The notes beneath the pieces were generated by a model that saw only the letters and a list, made by a program, of their open reading frames with translations, was not told the origin of the DNA and ran no database searches. From JAAXIE01 sp965204245 (GTDB lineage: Bacteria; Chloroflexota; Dehalococcoidia; Lucifugimonadales; JAAXIE01), in NCBI GenBank assembly GCA_965204245.1, contig CBDBED010000008.1, positions 124,001 to 188,000 on the forward strand: DNA of 64,000 nt, given 5' to 3'. A program made the position numbers and the translations under genes. How positions within the stretch are numbered: the first letter of the stretch is position 1; each line of letters opens with the position of its first letter. Positions 7,324 to 18,197 of the stretch are shown here, in pieces.

Positions 7324-8334
7324 TTGACACAGTCAACAGCTTCGGGTGCTCCTAATGCCAGCAAGCTCGCGATATCCACTAAAGACTTGGTCAGAGAGTT
7401 CGGTTCAGTCCGCGCCGTCGACGGTGTGGACTTGGCAGTGGAGGAAGGTGAGATTTACGGCTTCCTAGGGCCCAACGGTGCAGGCAAGACCACCGTCATC
7501 CGTATGCTCGTAACTCTGCTGGCCCCGACGTCCGGCTCCATCAATGTGGCTGGCGTCGACGTTCTGGCCCGCCCCGATGAAGCGCGGTTGCATATTGGAG
7601 CGGCCCTGCAGGACGCGGCTCTAGACACTAAGCAGACCGGCAGAGAGCTTCTGCGATTGCAGGGGCACCTGTACGGCCTGAACCGCAAACAGGTGGATGT
7701 TCGTATAGATGACCTTTCTTCCCTGGTTGATATTGGGGACGCCATGGACCGCTTCATCGGCACCTACTCAGGTGGAATGAAACGACGGCTGGACCTAGCC
7801 GCCGCATTGATTCACTACCCGGAGGTGCTGTTCCTCGACGAACCCACCACTGGATTGGACCCCATTAGCCGTTCCCGCATCTGGGAAGAGGTCCATGGGA
7901 TCAACCGTGAAATGGGCGTAACCATCTTCCTGACAACCCAATACATGGAGGAGGCCGATTCCCTCGCAGACCGCGTCGGTATCATTGATCGTGGACGCTT
8001 GGCAGCAGAGGGCACGCCGGCAGACTTGAAACGGGCGCGGGGTGCTGACCTCATCGTGGTACGGTTGGCAGGTGATGCTGAAGAGGCTGCATCGGCACTG
8101 AAAGACATCGCTTCCTTGGCGCGGGTTGAGGTGCACGACCAAGAGCTAGTGGTTAGTGTCACCAACGGGGCCGCCCTTATCAGTACCGTCGCGCTCGCCC
8201 TGAACGAGCGGGGCATCGCCGTGCAGGAACTCACACTACGCACCCCCACATTAGACGACGTGTTCCTGCAGGTAACCGGGGCCCGCTTCTCGGAAGGCCA
8301 GGACGCGCCCGCGGTCGGAGTGGGCGATAACTGA
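7324..8334 (+). CDS. ABC-2 exporter ATPase, DrrA (daunorubicin-resistance) type
   Basis: The product has all ABC ATPase motifs in order: Walker A GPNGAGKTT, signature YSGGMKRRL, Walker B LFLDEPTTGLD and a TTQYMEEAD switch region. A C-terminal domain of DrrA type ends in LRTPTLDDVFLQVTG. I prefer the TTG at 7324, which has AAGGA about five bases upstream; the ATG at 7264 lacks a site and would add 20 untypical residues. The permease follows at 8411. Such pairs export drugs, lipids or glycolipids. The two nuclease/excalibur lipoprotein genes follow directly on the same strand. An inverted repeat TTGAC-ACA-GTCAA coincides with the start at 7324-7336. Confidence 0.88.
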   Translation: MTQSTASGAPNASKLAISTKDLVREFGSVRAVDGVDLAVEEGEIYGFLGPNGAGKTTVIRMLVTLLAPTSGSINVAGVDVLARPDEARLHIGAALQDAALDTKQTGRELLRLQGHLYGLNRKQVDVRIDDLSSLVDIGDAMDRFIGTYSGGMKRRLDLAAALIHYPEVLFLDEPTTGLDPISRSRIWEEVHGINREMGVTIFLTTQYMEEADSLADRVGIIDRGRLAAEGTPADLKRARGADLIVVRLAGDAEEAASALKDIASLARVEVHDQELVVSVTNGAALISTVALALNERGIAVQELTLRTPTLDDVFLQVTGARFSEGQDAPAVGVGDN

Positions 8335-8410
8335 GCCCGCTCCAGTACGTCCAGCCAGATATTAGTGGTGGCCCTCCGCCCCTCCGTCACGTAATCACAA
8401 AGGAGAATTG

Positions 8411-9211
8411 ATGCAAACCGTTGCCTCACAACAGTCGATACGCGCCAAAAAAGGCGGCTTCCTACGGGATATGGTTACCGTGTCGCGACGGGCACTGCGT
8501 GCCACAGTACGCGACACCGAGGTGGTCATTCCCGCCCTGCTCATACCCGTGTTCATGTACGTCATGACCGTGGGAGCCTTGGAAGATTTCGCAGAAAGCC
8601 TGCCGGACCTGAACTATCGCGCTTTCCAGATACCCGTGGCAGTGCTTTTCGCCGTCACTGGCGTCTCACGGGCGATGACCGTAGTTACCGACATCCAGAC
8701 AGGATACTTCGACCGTCTTGTCATCAGCCCCGTTAACCGCTTGGCCCTCCTTTTGGGCTTGCTTGTCTCCGACTTTGCCTTGGTAGCAGCCCTCACCGTG
8801 CCGGTGATAATCATGTCGGTCATTGCTGGAGTCCAGTTCGCTACGGGAATCCCCGGCATTTTGGTGTTCATGGGAATGGCAGGCGTGTGGGGATTGGTGT
8901 TCGCCGGCTTCCCCTACGCCATAGCCTTCAAGACAGGTAATCCGGCCGCGGTCAACATAAGCTTTCTGTTGTTCTTCCCCTTCCTCTTCATGACGACCCT
9001 GTTCGTACCCCAAGAGGCAATGACAGGCTGGCTGGCAACGGCTGCCGACTACAACCCGGTGACCTACCTGCTTGCAGCACTCCGCTCGCTGGTCTCCGAA
9101 GGATGGGACCCAATTGAATTGGCAAAAGGCTTCGCCGCCATCGGCGTTGTTGCCGTGGTCAGCTTGGGTCTGGCTCTAGCCGCATTGAAGGGGCGGGCTA
9201 CAAGGAAGTAA
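8411..9211 (+). CDS. ABC-2 type exporter permease, DrrB type
   Basis: A 266-residue integral membrane protein with about six hydrophobic segments, and the ABC-2 features VIPALLIPVFMYVMTVGALE near the N-terminus and FFPFLFMTTLFVPQEAM before the last two helices. It partners the ATPase encoded 76 bases upstream. Start at the ATG at 8411 with AGGAG eight bases before. Its stop codon is one base from the TTG start of the nuclease lipoprotein, so the exporter and the nuclease are probably translated from one mRNA. Confidence 0.88.
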   Translation: MQTVASQQSIRAKKGGFLRDMVTVSRRALRATVRDTEVVIPALLIPVFMYVMTVGALEDFAESLPDLNYRAFQIPVAVLFAVTGVSRAMTVVTDIQTGYFDRLVISPVNRLALLLGLLVSDFALVAALTVPVIIMSVIAGVQFATGIPGILVFMGMAGVWGLVFAGFPYAIAFKTGNPAAVNISFLLFFPFLFMTTLFVPQEAMTGWLATAADYNPVTYLLAALRSLVSEGWDPIELAKGFAAIGVVAVVSLGLALAALKGRATRK

Positions 9212-9212
9212 C

Positions 9213-10205
9213 TTGAAAAGCTGGATTACGGGAGAGAAATATAGGACTGGAGTCATAGCAGTCGCAGCCTTGCTTGCCTTTTGCTTCGTCTCTTGCGACA
9301 TCATAAGTCCATCCGACACACCGTCACCGACCTCCCTGCCAACTCGCGTTGTCACGCCAGCCGACACGGATATGCCCTCTGCGGATACACCATCGCCGTC
9401 CTCTGAATCAGTGACCTCTCCCGCGAGTGATGCATTGGTGCTTACTCTCCAAGTAGCCGAGGTGCCAGCCGACCTCCCCGACTACAACCGCGACGACTGG
9501 CGCCACTGGCGCGATGATGACCGCGACTGCCAGGATGCCCGCCAAGAAGTCCTGGTGGCCGAATCTATGACGCCGGTGGAGTTCAAGACGACCGATGAGT
9601 GCAGGGTTCTGTCGGGTAGTTGGATTGGCCCGTACACCGGCACCCAAGTGAATGACCCCGGCAAGCTGGATGTTGACCACATGGTGCCGCTGGCCAATGC
9701 CCACCGGTCCGGTGGATGGGTGTGGGACAAGGAGCGCAAGGCGGAATACGCCAACAGCTTGGACTACGACGACCATCTCATCGCCACCACCAGCGCAGCC
9801 AATCGCGCCAAGGGCAGCGACGGCCCTGAAGACTGGCGACCGCCTGCCGAAAGCTATTGGTGCGAATACGCCATCGACTGGATAACCATCAAGAACGATT
9901 GGAGCCTGACAGCCACCTTGCTCGAAGCGCAGGCCCTAGGCGATATGCTGGAAACGTGCTCCGAAGAAACTGTTTTGCAAACTCATGCCGCAGATAACCA
10001 GCCAGCACCGCCCGCCATCCAGTCAACGCCCCAAACCCCTGCGGCCTCACCTATCGACCATCCCATCTATGAATCGTGTGAAGCGGCGCAATCGGCGGGT
10101 GAATCTAGAATCCAAGGCGGCCAGGGCTCCGGACAAGGCTTTCCTCAAGAGATGGTGCCCAGCGCACGAGACGGTGACGCTGATGGAGTGGTCTGTGAAA
10201 ATTGA
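9213..10205 (+). CDS. HNH (DUF1524-type) nuclease lipoprotein with C-terminal excalibur domain
   Basis: The 330-residue protein has a signal peptide ending at the lipobox-like FVSC28, a Ser/Thr/Pro-rich linker (about 31-75), and a nuclease domain (about 85-245) of the GmrSD-C/DUF1524 HNH type. D155-H156 lie in KLDVDHMVPLANAHRSGGW, and TTSAANRAKG occupies the later asparagine position. At the end (about 284-330) is an excalibur calcium-binding domain with the loop DGDADGVVCE. Four cysteines in the nuclease part (DRDCQD, TDECRV, YWCEY, LETC) could form disulfides, as expected outside the cell. TTG start with AAGGAAG just upstream, one base after the permease stop. Likely a surface-anchored nuclease, perhaps for scavenging DNA. 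Confidence 0.82.
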   Translation: MKSWITGEKYRTGVIAVAALLAFCFVSCDIISPSDTPSPTSLPTRVVTPADTDMPSADTPSPSSESVTSPASDALVLTLQVAEVPADLPDYNRDDWRHWRDDDRDCQDARQEVLVAESMTPVEFKTTDECRVLSGSWIGPYTGTQVNDPGKLDVDHMVPLANAHRSGGWVWDKERKAEYANSLDYDDHLIATTSAANRAKGSDGPEDWRPPAESYWCEYAIDWITIKNDWSLTATLLEAQALGDMLETCSEETVLQTHAADNQPAPPAIQSTPQTPAASPIDHPIYESCEAAQSAGESRIQGGQGSGQGFPQEMVPSARDGDADGVVCEN

Positions 10206-10260
10206 CTGAGACAGCATTAGAAATTGGAGGCGTCGGAAATCCTAGGGGCGTGGCTTTGCA

Positions 10261-11643
10261 TTGCGGCTGTTGCGGACAATAGGTGGTTCGCTGTTGCTGG
10301 TCTGTCTGGCATCGATTTCTGCCCTCGCTTGTTGGTCGGATACCACTAAGCCTCCCCAGTCGACCGAGACCTTGGTGACCACTCCTGCCGAGGCCTTGCC
10401 ATCTCCTGCGTTCCTGGGCTTCACGCCTCTCCCACGGGCAACTACGGCTGTCGCACCCCCTCTTGCGCCAGTCCCCACGTCCCAACCTCAATCCCATCCG
10501 GCCGCCAGCAACCCCGAGCCGGTCACCTATGGTTCGTGCGAGGAAGCCGAATCAGCGGGAGCGCACCTGCTGCCCGGGAGTTCAGGACCAGGACACGGCT
10601 TTGCAGCGGAACTCGTGCCTGACGCGAGGGATGGCGATGGTGATGGTGTAGTGTGCGAGCGTGCGCCGTCGATAAGGGATCCGGAGCCAGCGACTCAGGC
10701 AGGCACAGCCCTTGTGTCAACTCTACTGCCGACAGTGGCCCCGTCCATTGCCCCCAACATACCCTTTCGTGGTCCCGTGACCTATGCCACATGCAAGGAG
10801 GCTGAATCAGCAGAGGAGACGCTTCTAAGGGGTGCCGACGGACCCGGTGAGGGATTCCCCGCTGAGATGCTACCCGCTGTCGATGATGGCGACGATGACG
10901 GCGTCGTTTGCGAGCGCCTCCCGTCGGGATACTCGGATGTCAAAGACATCCCTGAGCTTTCTGCCATCGAATCAACTCCCATTCCCGACACTCCCACCGC
11001 AACGCCTGATCCAACCGTTCCCCCCGATGTCAATGACCCCACTGAAGCTCCAGCGGGATTGCTGGGACAGACCCCACGGCCTACTCCAGTGACTGGTAAA
11101 GCCGTTTTCTATGGCTCATGCCGGGAAGCCGAAGACGCCAGGGAAACCAGAATGCAAGGCAGTAATGGGCCGGGACTAGGATTCCCCAGTGCGATGGTTC
11201 CCAGCGCCCGGGACGGTGACGGAGACGGCGTGGTCTGCGAGGAGGCTCCAGACAGCGAAGCAAGCCCCGGCGCTGTGCCAAGCAACGGCCTCGCCGGGCG
11301 GGGTGGCTACGCGTCATGCAATGAAGCAGAAGAAGCGGGTGAGAGGCGTATCCAAGGAAGCAACGGCCCCGGAGTGGGCTTTCCGAAAGCACTCGTCCCC
11401 GGTGCCCGGGACGGCGACGGCGACGGCATAGTCTGCGAGCAAGCTCCACCCGCCGGATCTAAGCCCACGTCCACTCCCACAGCCAGCCCGTCGGAAGGAG
11501 TCGCCTACGCCTCATGCGAGGAAGCCGACGCCGCGGGAGAACCCAGGTCCCAAGGAACCAACGGCCCGGGCCGCGGATTCCCTAAGCCCATGGTCCCCAG
11601 TGCTCGCGACGGCGACGGTGACGGCGTGGTTTGTGAAGAGTGA
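10261..11643 (+). CDS. Lipoprotein with five tandem excalibur domains
   Basis: A 460-residue protein made of a signal peptide ending in ALAC24, then five excalibur repeats at about residues 88-134, 173-219, 283-328, 349-394 and 415-460, joined by Pro/Thr/Ser-rich linkers. Each repeat runs from Y(G/A)(S/T)C..AE through G..GPG.GF to a calcium loop such as RDGDGDGVVCE; the two cysteines of each repeat should form one disulfide. Repeat 2 is the most divergent (DDGDDDGVVCE). There is no catalytic domain. TTG start at 10261, 55 bases after the nuclease gene. Most characterised excalibur proteins have one domain, so five in a row is unusual. Possible calcium-dependent cell-surface scaffold or adhesin. 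Confidence 0.8.
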   Translation: MRLLRTIGGSLLLVCLASISALACWSDTTKPPQSTETLVTTPAEALPSPAFLGFTPLPRATTAVAPPLAPVPTSQPQSHPAASNPEPVTYGSCEEAESAGAHLLPGSSGPGHGFAAELVPDARDGDGDGVVCERAPSIRDPEPATQAGTALVSTLLPTVAPSIAPNIPFRGPVTYATCKEAESAEETLLRGADGPGEGFPAEMLPAVDDGDDDGVVCERLPSGYSDVKDIPELSAIESTPIPDTPTATPDPTVPPDVNDPTEAPAGLLGQTPRPTPVTGKAVFYGSCREAEDARETRMQGSNGPGLGFPSAMVPSARDGDGDGVVCEEAPDSEASPGAVPSNGLAGRGGYASCNEAEEAGERRIQGSNGPGVGFPKALVPGARDGDGDGIVCEQAPPAGSKPTSTPTASPSEGVAYASCEEADAAGEPRSQGTNGPGRGFPKPMVPSARDGDGDGVVCEE

Positions 11644-11740
11644 ATCGCGAAGAGGAACACAACACATGTGCTGACGTGTTGGCAAGGGATGTGTACGGTA
11701 GATTGTGAACGCTAATCAACTTAAGCGGTGGCTTCAGACT

Positions 11741-13204
11741 TTAGTCCCAGCCGGGGGGCATGACGGCGTACCAAAGCGATACGTCCTTTGCGTTAAGGAC
11801 AGAGAACGAGTTGTCGTACACTAACGTGTAGGTCCCCGTCACATCCGCATTTACCTCTCCGCTCGCCTCTTCCACTCTGCTCTCGGCAATCAATACTTCC
11901 CCGGACGGCTCTAGGATGGCAAAACTCAAATCGTTCAGACGCAGCGAGAACCCATACTCAATCGTGGAACCGGCTTCAACTTCTAGGGATACTTGGTGCG
12001 ATTCTCCAGCAATTAAACGGACATATTCAGTGTCCACGATGCCGCCGTCCATGAGGAACGGCAAGTAGTCCAGTGCCGAGTCGGACGTTTGCGCAAATCC
12101 GATGTTCTGAAGGGAACGCCCTGAGGTGTCCTGATCGGGCCTCCAAGTGTTTATACCTACTACCTCACCATCCTGATTGACTAGCGGTCCGCCACTGTTC
12201 CCCGGATTGATGGCCGAGTCCGTCTGAATGCAGGTTATTTCGGACCACCAGTCCTCTGGACAAGGTCCCTTAGCAGAGACTATCCCTGTCGTCGATATGA
12301 CCTCTCCCGTAGTGCTTTCGGCTGGAAAACCAAGCACTATCACCTCGTCGCCATCCCGTGTCCGGCTTGCATCGCCCCATTCCAAAGCCGGCACCGTGCC
12401 TCTGACATTGATAGAGACAACGGCAAGGTCCGCCAGCGCGTGCCGTCCTACCACGGTTCCCCGGGTTCGTTGCCCGTCGCTTACCACTATGATAACCATC
12501 CTAGCGTCGCCCACTACGTGGTCATTCGTCGCGATCAATCCATCATCTGAAAAGAAGAAACCCGTTCCGCTGCCAGTATCCGAGTATATTTGCACTACAG
12601 CGGGTTTCACGGTTTCGATAAGGTCGGCGCGCGTAGGCGTGGGTCTTGGCGTGGCAGTAGGGCGCGTGGTAGGTCTTGGCGTGGCAGTAGGGCGCGTGGT
12701 AGGTCTTGGCGTAGCAGTAGGTCTCAGGGGAGGTCTTGGTGTGGCAGTAGGGCGTGGGGTAGGTCTTGGCGTAGCAGTAGTGCGCGGAGTGGGTCTTGGC
12801 GTAGCAGTAGAACTTGCCGTCTGTGCCATAGCGACATCCACCGCTAGGGCCACCACTGAATTCAAGTCAGTAACACCGGTCTCCTCGGCGACGGCAAGCA
12901 CTCCTTTAACCATACTCTCTATCTCTGAAGGAGAGCTGCCTTGAGGCGCAGCTGCTTCGACTGCTGACCTGACAACGGCTTCTATGTCTTCCGTTGGAGG
13001 TTCTGCAATATCAGGGGTCGCTACTGGTGCGGCAGGCGTAGGCGTTAAGGTAGATGCCTTTGCAACAGCCGGAGTTTGAACAGGTGTCTGCGTCGTAGCA
13101 GATGGCTGAAATTGTGGCTCGGCAGTCGTCGAAGACGATGATCCACAGGCGATAAGTGTCAGCATCGCTAGGGCTATTAAGACGGTGACAGCCTTGCTTC
13201 TCAT
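11741..13204 (-). CDS. HtrA-like trypsin-family serine protease lipoprotein with Pro/Thr repeat stalk
   Basis: The 487-residue product has a lipoprotein signal (LTLIAC20), a low-complexity region, a Thr-Ala-Thr-Pro-Arg-Pro repeat stalk (about 134-192), a trypsin-like domain with the catalytic triad H229 (ATNDHVV), D259 (LADLAVV) and S337 (NPGNSGGP), and a C-terminal beta domain of about 110 residues. There is no PDZ domain, unlike DegP. It should act outside the membrane on misfolded or surface proteins. It converges with the five-excalibur gene and lies 13 bases downstream of the palindromic terminator of the rRNA unit. The C-terminal domain resembles pre-peptidase-type beta sandwiches (SGEVNADVTGTYTLVYDN). 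Confidence 0.88.
   Translation of the reverse strand: MRSKAVTVLIALAMLTLIACGSSSSTTAEPQFQPSATTQTPVQTPAVAKASTLTPTPAAPVATPDIAEPPTEDIEAVVRSAVEAAAPQGSSPSEIESMVKGVLAVAEETGVTDLNSVVALAVDVAMAQTASSTATPRPTPRTTATPRPTPRPTATPRPPLRPTATPRPTTRPTATPRPTTRPTATPRPTPTRADLIETVKPAVVQIYSDTGSGTGFFFSDDGLIATNDHVVGDARMVIIVVSDGQRTRGTVVGRHALADLAVVSINVRGTVPALEWGDASRTRDGDEVIVLGFPAESTTGEVISTTGIVSAKGPCPEDWWSEITCIQTDSAINPGNSGGPLVNQDGEVVGINTWRPDQDTSGRSLQNIGFAQTSDSALDYLPFLMDGGIVDTEYVRLIAGESHQVSLEVEAGSTIEYGFSLRLNDLSFAILEPSGEVLIAESRVEEASGEVNADVTGTYTLVYDNSFSVLNAKDVSLWYAVMPPGWD
12634..12805 (-). repeat. 30-base in-frame tandem repeat encoding the protease stalk
   Basis: About six imperfect 30-base units encode ten-residue TATPRPTTRP-like units in the protease gene. 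Adjacent units differ by few bases, consistent with recent copy-number change by slippage. It is not a CRISPR array: units are contiguous, coding and have no spacers. Confidence 0.85.
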
Positions 13205-13216
13205 CTTTCCAATCGA

Positions 13217-13241
13217 AAGCCCCCGGAATTTCCGGGGGCTT
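13217..13241 (-). terminator. Palindromic terminator after the 23S-tRNA unit
   Basis: AAGCCCCCGGAA and TTCCGGGGGCTT are perfect complements separated by one base. The hairpin lies 16 bases after the tRNA CCA end and 13 bases before the protease start codon. Only a short T-rich stretch follows, so efficiency is uncertain. Confidence 0.7.
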
Positions 13242-13257
13242 CCTTATGATGCGAGTT

Positions 13258-13332
13258 TGGTAGCGGGGGTTGGACTCGAACCAACGACCTTCGGGTTATG
13301 AGCCCGACGAGCTGCCACTGCTCCACCCCGCG
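13258..13332 (-). tRNA. tRNA-fMet (initiator), anticodon CAU
   Basis: Read on the minus strand, the cloverleaf has acceptor strand CGCGGGG, an anticodon loop in GGGCTCATAACCC with the three G-C pairs typical of initiator tRNA, a T-loop GGTTCGAGTCC and an encoded CCA. The first pair is C1 opposite U72, a mismatch, as expected for initiators (E. coli has C1-A72). It lies about 75 bases downstream of the 23S gene and is probably co-transcribed with it. Confidence 0.95.
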
Positions 13333-13370
13333 CCGTTTGTGCCCTTTCGGGCAGTGGCATGGATGTAAGG

Positions 13371-13405
13371 ATGAGAATAGTGAAGTAGCTTAGAGTCCCT
13401 ACCGT
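13371..13405 (-). other. 3' half of a long 23S processing stem
   Basis: On the minus strand the bases after the mature 3' end (CACGGTAGGGACTCTAAGC and TACTTCACT) pair with the leader just before the 5' end at 16383-16408 (AGTGAGTAGCTTGGAGTTCC). This gives an extended, slightly interrupted helix enclosing 23S alone, of the kind cleaved by RNase III. Confidence 0.7.
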
Positions 13406-16382
<2,977 letters not shown>

Positions 16383-16434
16383 ACGCTAGGAACTCCAAGC
16401 TACTCACTATTCTCTTTTTAAGGTGCAAAAGAAA

Positions 16435-16462
16435 CGGCAGCCGGGACGCCCCCAAGCTGCCG
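16435..16462 (-). other. Leader hairpin upstream of 23S
   Basis: CGGCAGC (16435-16441) pairs perfectly with GCTGCCG (16456-16462) around a 14-base loop, inside the 23S leader between promoter and mature 5' end. It could be an antitermination or processing element. The rest of 16383-16536 contains only leader sequence. Confidence 0.4.
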
Positions 16463-16536
16463 CTTAGGTCTTCCCTTTGCTTATGCCGTCTTCAGGTGTG
16501 CTCCATGTTCGTTGGCGCTTTCACCTCGTAAACGTG

Positions 16537-16566
16537 AGTATAAGAGGGTGTTGCAACCGTCGTCAA
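16537..16566 (-). promoter_or_regulatory. Promoter for the stand-alone 23S-tRNA-fMet unit
   Basis: Read on the minus strand, TTGACG (16561-16566), an 18-base spacer and TATACT (16537-16542) lie about 155 bases before the mature 23S 5' end. The -35 region also forms an inverted repeat with TTGACGAC at 16611-16618. Confidence 0.65.
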
Positions 16567-16587
16567 GGGCTTGTCCCACCCTCTTAG

Positions 16588-16645
16588 GTGCCGTTATGTC
16601 CCGGCACAGGTTGACGACGCCGGGAATTCGGGACACATACGGCGC
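16588..16645. repeat. Imperfect inverted repeat between crotonase gene and 23S promoter
   Basis: GTGCCGTTATGTCCCG at 16588-16604 is nearly complementary to CGGGACACATACGGCGC at 16629-16645. It sits downstream of the minus-strand crotonase gene, so it may end that transcript or separate it from the rRNA promoter. No T-run follows. Confidence 0.4.
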
Positions 16646-16712
16646 AAAATGTTTGTAGCCGAAGTTGTCCTCATTCCGTAGTTAATCCCCGTATTGAATC
16701 GCAGGGGTAAGA

Positions 16713-17573
16713 CTAGCGTCCCTTGAACTCCGGCCTGCGCTTATCAATGAAGGCCTGCACTGCCTCCTTGTGGTCCTCGGTGGAACGCGCCGCCTCTTGG
16801 GCCACATGGGCCAGAGCCAGACTCTCCTTCATGTCGGTGTACATCGATTTCTGCACGAGGTACTTGATGAGCGAGATGGACTGGGTTGCCCCTTGGGCCA
16901 AACGGGTGGCCAGTTCCATGGCAGTTGGCATGAGTTCGTCGTGGGGTACCACCTTGCTGACCAGTCCCATGCGGAAGGCCTCGTTACCATCCACGGCTTG
17001 CCCGGTGTACTGCATCAAAAAGGTGTTGCTGAGACCAATGAGACGGGGCAGTTGCCAGCAACTCCCGTCGCCGGGTATCAGCCCCATCCGCACGAAGGCC
17101 TCGGCAAAGGACGCCTGCTCCGAGGCGATGCGTATATCGCACGAGATAGCCACGCCCATCCCCACGCCGTAGGCATGACCGTTGACCGCAGCCAGCGACG
17201 GCTTTTGCAGTTCATGGATGCGCAAGGGAACCATGGCCGCGCCGCCGCCGAATTCTTCAGGACGACGCCGGCCCAAGCCTGCTTCCATGCTGCCCCAAGG
17301 CAGACGCGAGGGTGCTTCGCTCGCGGCCTCACCCGCACCTTCCTGCTCCTGGATTCTCTGGCCCATCTGCCGCACATTGGCCCCGGAACAGAAGGATGGG
17401 TCGGTGCCGGTGATCACCAGCATCCGGTCTCCGGGGCTCTGCTCGTACTCGTCCAACGCCTGCATCAACTCAGCCGCCATCTCGCGGCCCAAGGCGTTGC
17501 GCGTGGGTGGGTCATGCAGGGTGAGCACCAGCACGCCTTCGGTGCGGTCTACCTTCAGGTATTCGTAGGCCAT
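16713..17573 (-). CDS. Enoyl-CoA hydratase/isomerase (crotonase) family protein
   Basis: The 286-residue protein has the crotonase fold: NALGREMAAELMQAL near residue 25, the oxyanion-hole segment FCSGANVRQMG, a second oxyanion-hole element NGHAYGVGMGVAISCDIRIA, and the active-site region FAEAFVRMGLIPGDGSCWQL. The catalytic glutamate of hydratases is not obvious at the usual positions, so isomerase, hydrolase or lyase activity is possible. An insertion of about 40 residues (RIQEQEGAGEAASEAPSRL) precedes the second element. It sits 36 bases from the cupin dioxygenase gene on the same strand. Confidence 0.87.
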   Translation of the reverse strand: MAYEYLKVDRTEGVLVLTLHDPPTRNALGREMAAELMQALDEYEQSPGDRMLVITGTDPSFCSGANVRQMGQRIQEQEGAGEAASEAPSRLPWGSMEAGLGRRRPEEFGGGAAMVPLRIHELQKPSLAAVNGHAYGVGMGVAISCDIRIASEQASFAEAFVRMGLIPGDGSCWQLPRLIGLSNTFLMQYTGQAVDGNEAFRMGLVSKVVPHDELMPTAMELATRLAQGATQSISLIKYLVQKSMYTDMKESLALAHVAQEAARSTEDHKEAVQAFIDKRRPEFKGR

Positions 17574-17609
17574 GGTCCCCCTGTGCGTTGTTCGCAGACC
17601 AGTTTCGGG

Positions 17610-18197
17610 CTACTGGTTGTCCGCCTTCCCGGTCTGGAAAGCGACCACCTCGCCCGTCTCTACATTAAAGCGGCTACGCTTGATTTCTGCTAGAGGCTTG
17701 CCATAGACGTGAATCTCCACCGTCGGCTTGTCGGTGAAGTTGTCCATCTGGTGGATTTCATAGACATCGGGTATTAGCAGGGTCATTTCACCCGGCTTGT
17801 AGTTTCCCACCTTGTCCTTCTCGATGTGGGCCCAGCCCTCTCTGGAGCCGTCGTCCAGCCGCCGGAAGCGAGTCTCGGTGAGGCTGTTGTTCAGCAGGCC
17901 GATCATGCCCCACGTACGGTGGTCGTGAGGGGCAGCGTGGTCGCCGGGACCCCAGACAACGCAACTGACGGACAGCCCGCCCGGCTCCTCATACAGGTTG
18001 TAGGTACCGTGATTGGGGCGGCCCGTGCCATAGGCGTTGGGCACACGCATCTCATCGGGTATGCAATTGGGGTTCCGTATAAGCTTCTCTAGATAGGACG
18101 TCCCCCGCTCCAAAAACCGTTCCACATCCTTTTCCGACTCCATCAGGGGCTTGATGTCGTGCACGAAGTCCTCCACGGTATAGCGGGTTGTGGTCAT
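17610..18197 (-). CDS. Cysteine dioxygenase-type cupin protein
   Basis: A 195-residue cupin with cysteine-dioxygenase-family features: iron-ligand motif HAAPHDHRTWGMIGLL (HxH) and a third histidine in TVEIHVYGKPL. The family oxidises thiols such as cysteine or 3-mercaptopropionate to sulfinates; small thiol specificity cannot be told from sequence. The start at 18197 has AGGAGG seven bases upstream, which rules out the longer frame to 18290. It lies upstream of the crotonase gene, so the two may form an operon. A 3-mercaptopropionate or related sulfur route would fit a crotonase partner, but that is inference. Confidence 0.78.
   Translation of the reverse strand: MTTTRYTVEDFVHDIKPLMESEKDVERFLERGTSYLEKLIRNPNCIPDEMRVPNAYGTGRPNHGTYNLYEEPGGLSVSCVVWGPGDHAAPHDHRTWGMIGLLNNSLTETRFRRLDDGSREGWAHIEKDKVGNYKPGEMTLLIPDVYEIHQMDNFTDKPTVEIHVYGKPLAEIKRSRFNVETGEVVAFQTGKADNQ

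Noticed and set aside
12634..12805. Possible CRISPR array
   Set aside because: The units are contiguous and coding, with no spacers and no cas genes.
12590..12847. Plus-strand frame encoding Arg/Ser/Gly repeats
   Set aside because: It is the opposite-strand reading of the protease stalk repeat.
16400..16700. Possible 5S or 16S rRNA next to 23S
   Set aside because: No 5S or 16S core sequence seen on either strand here or at 13333-13405.
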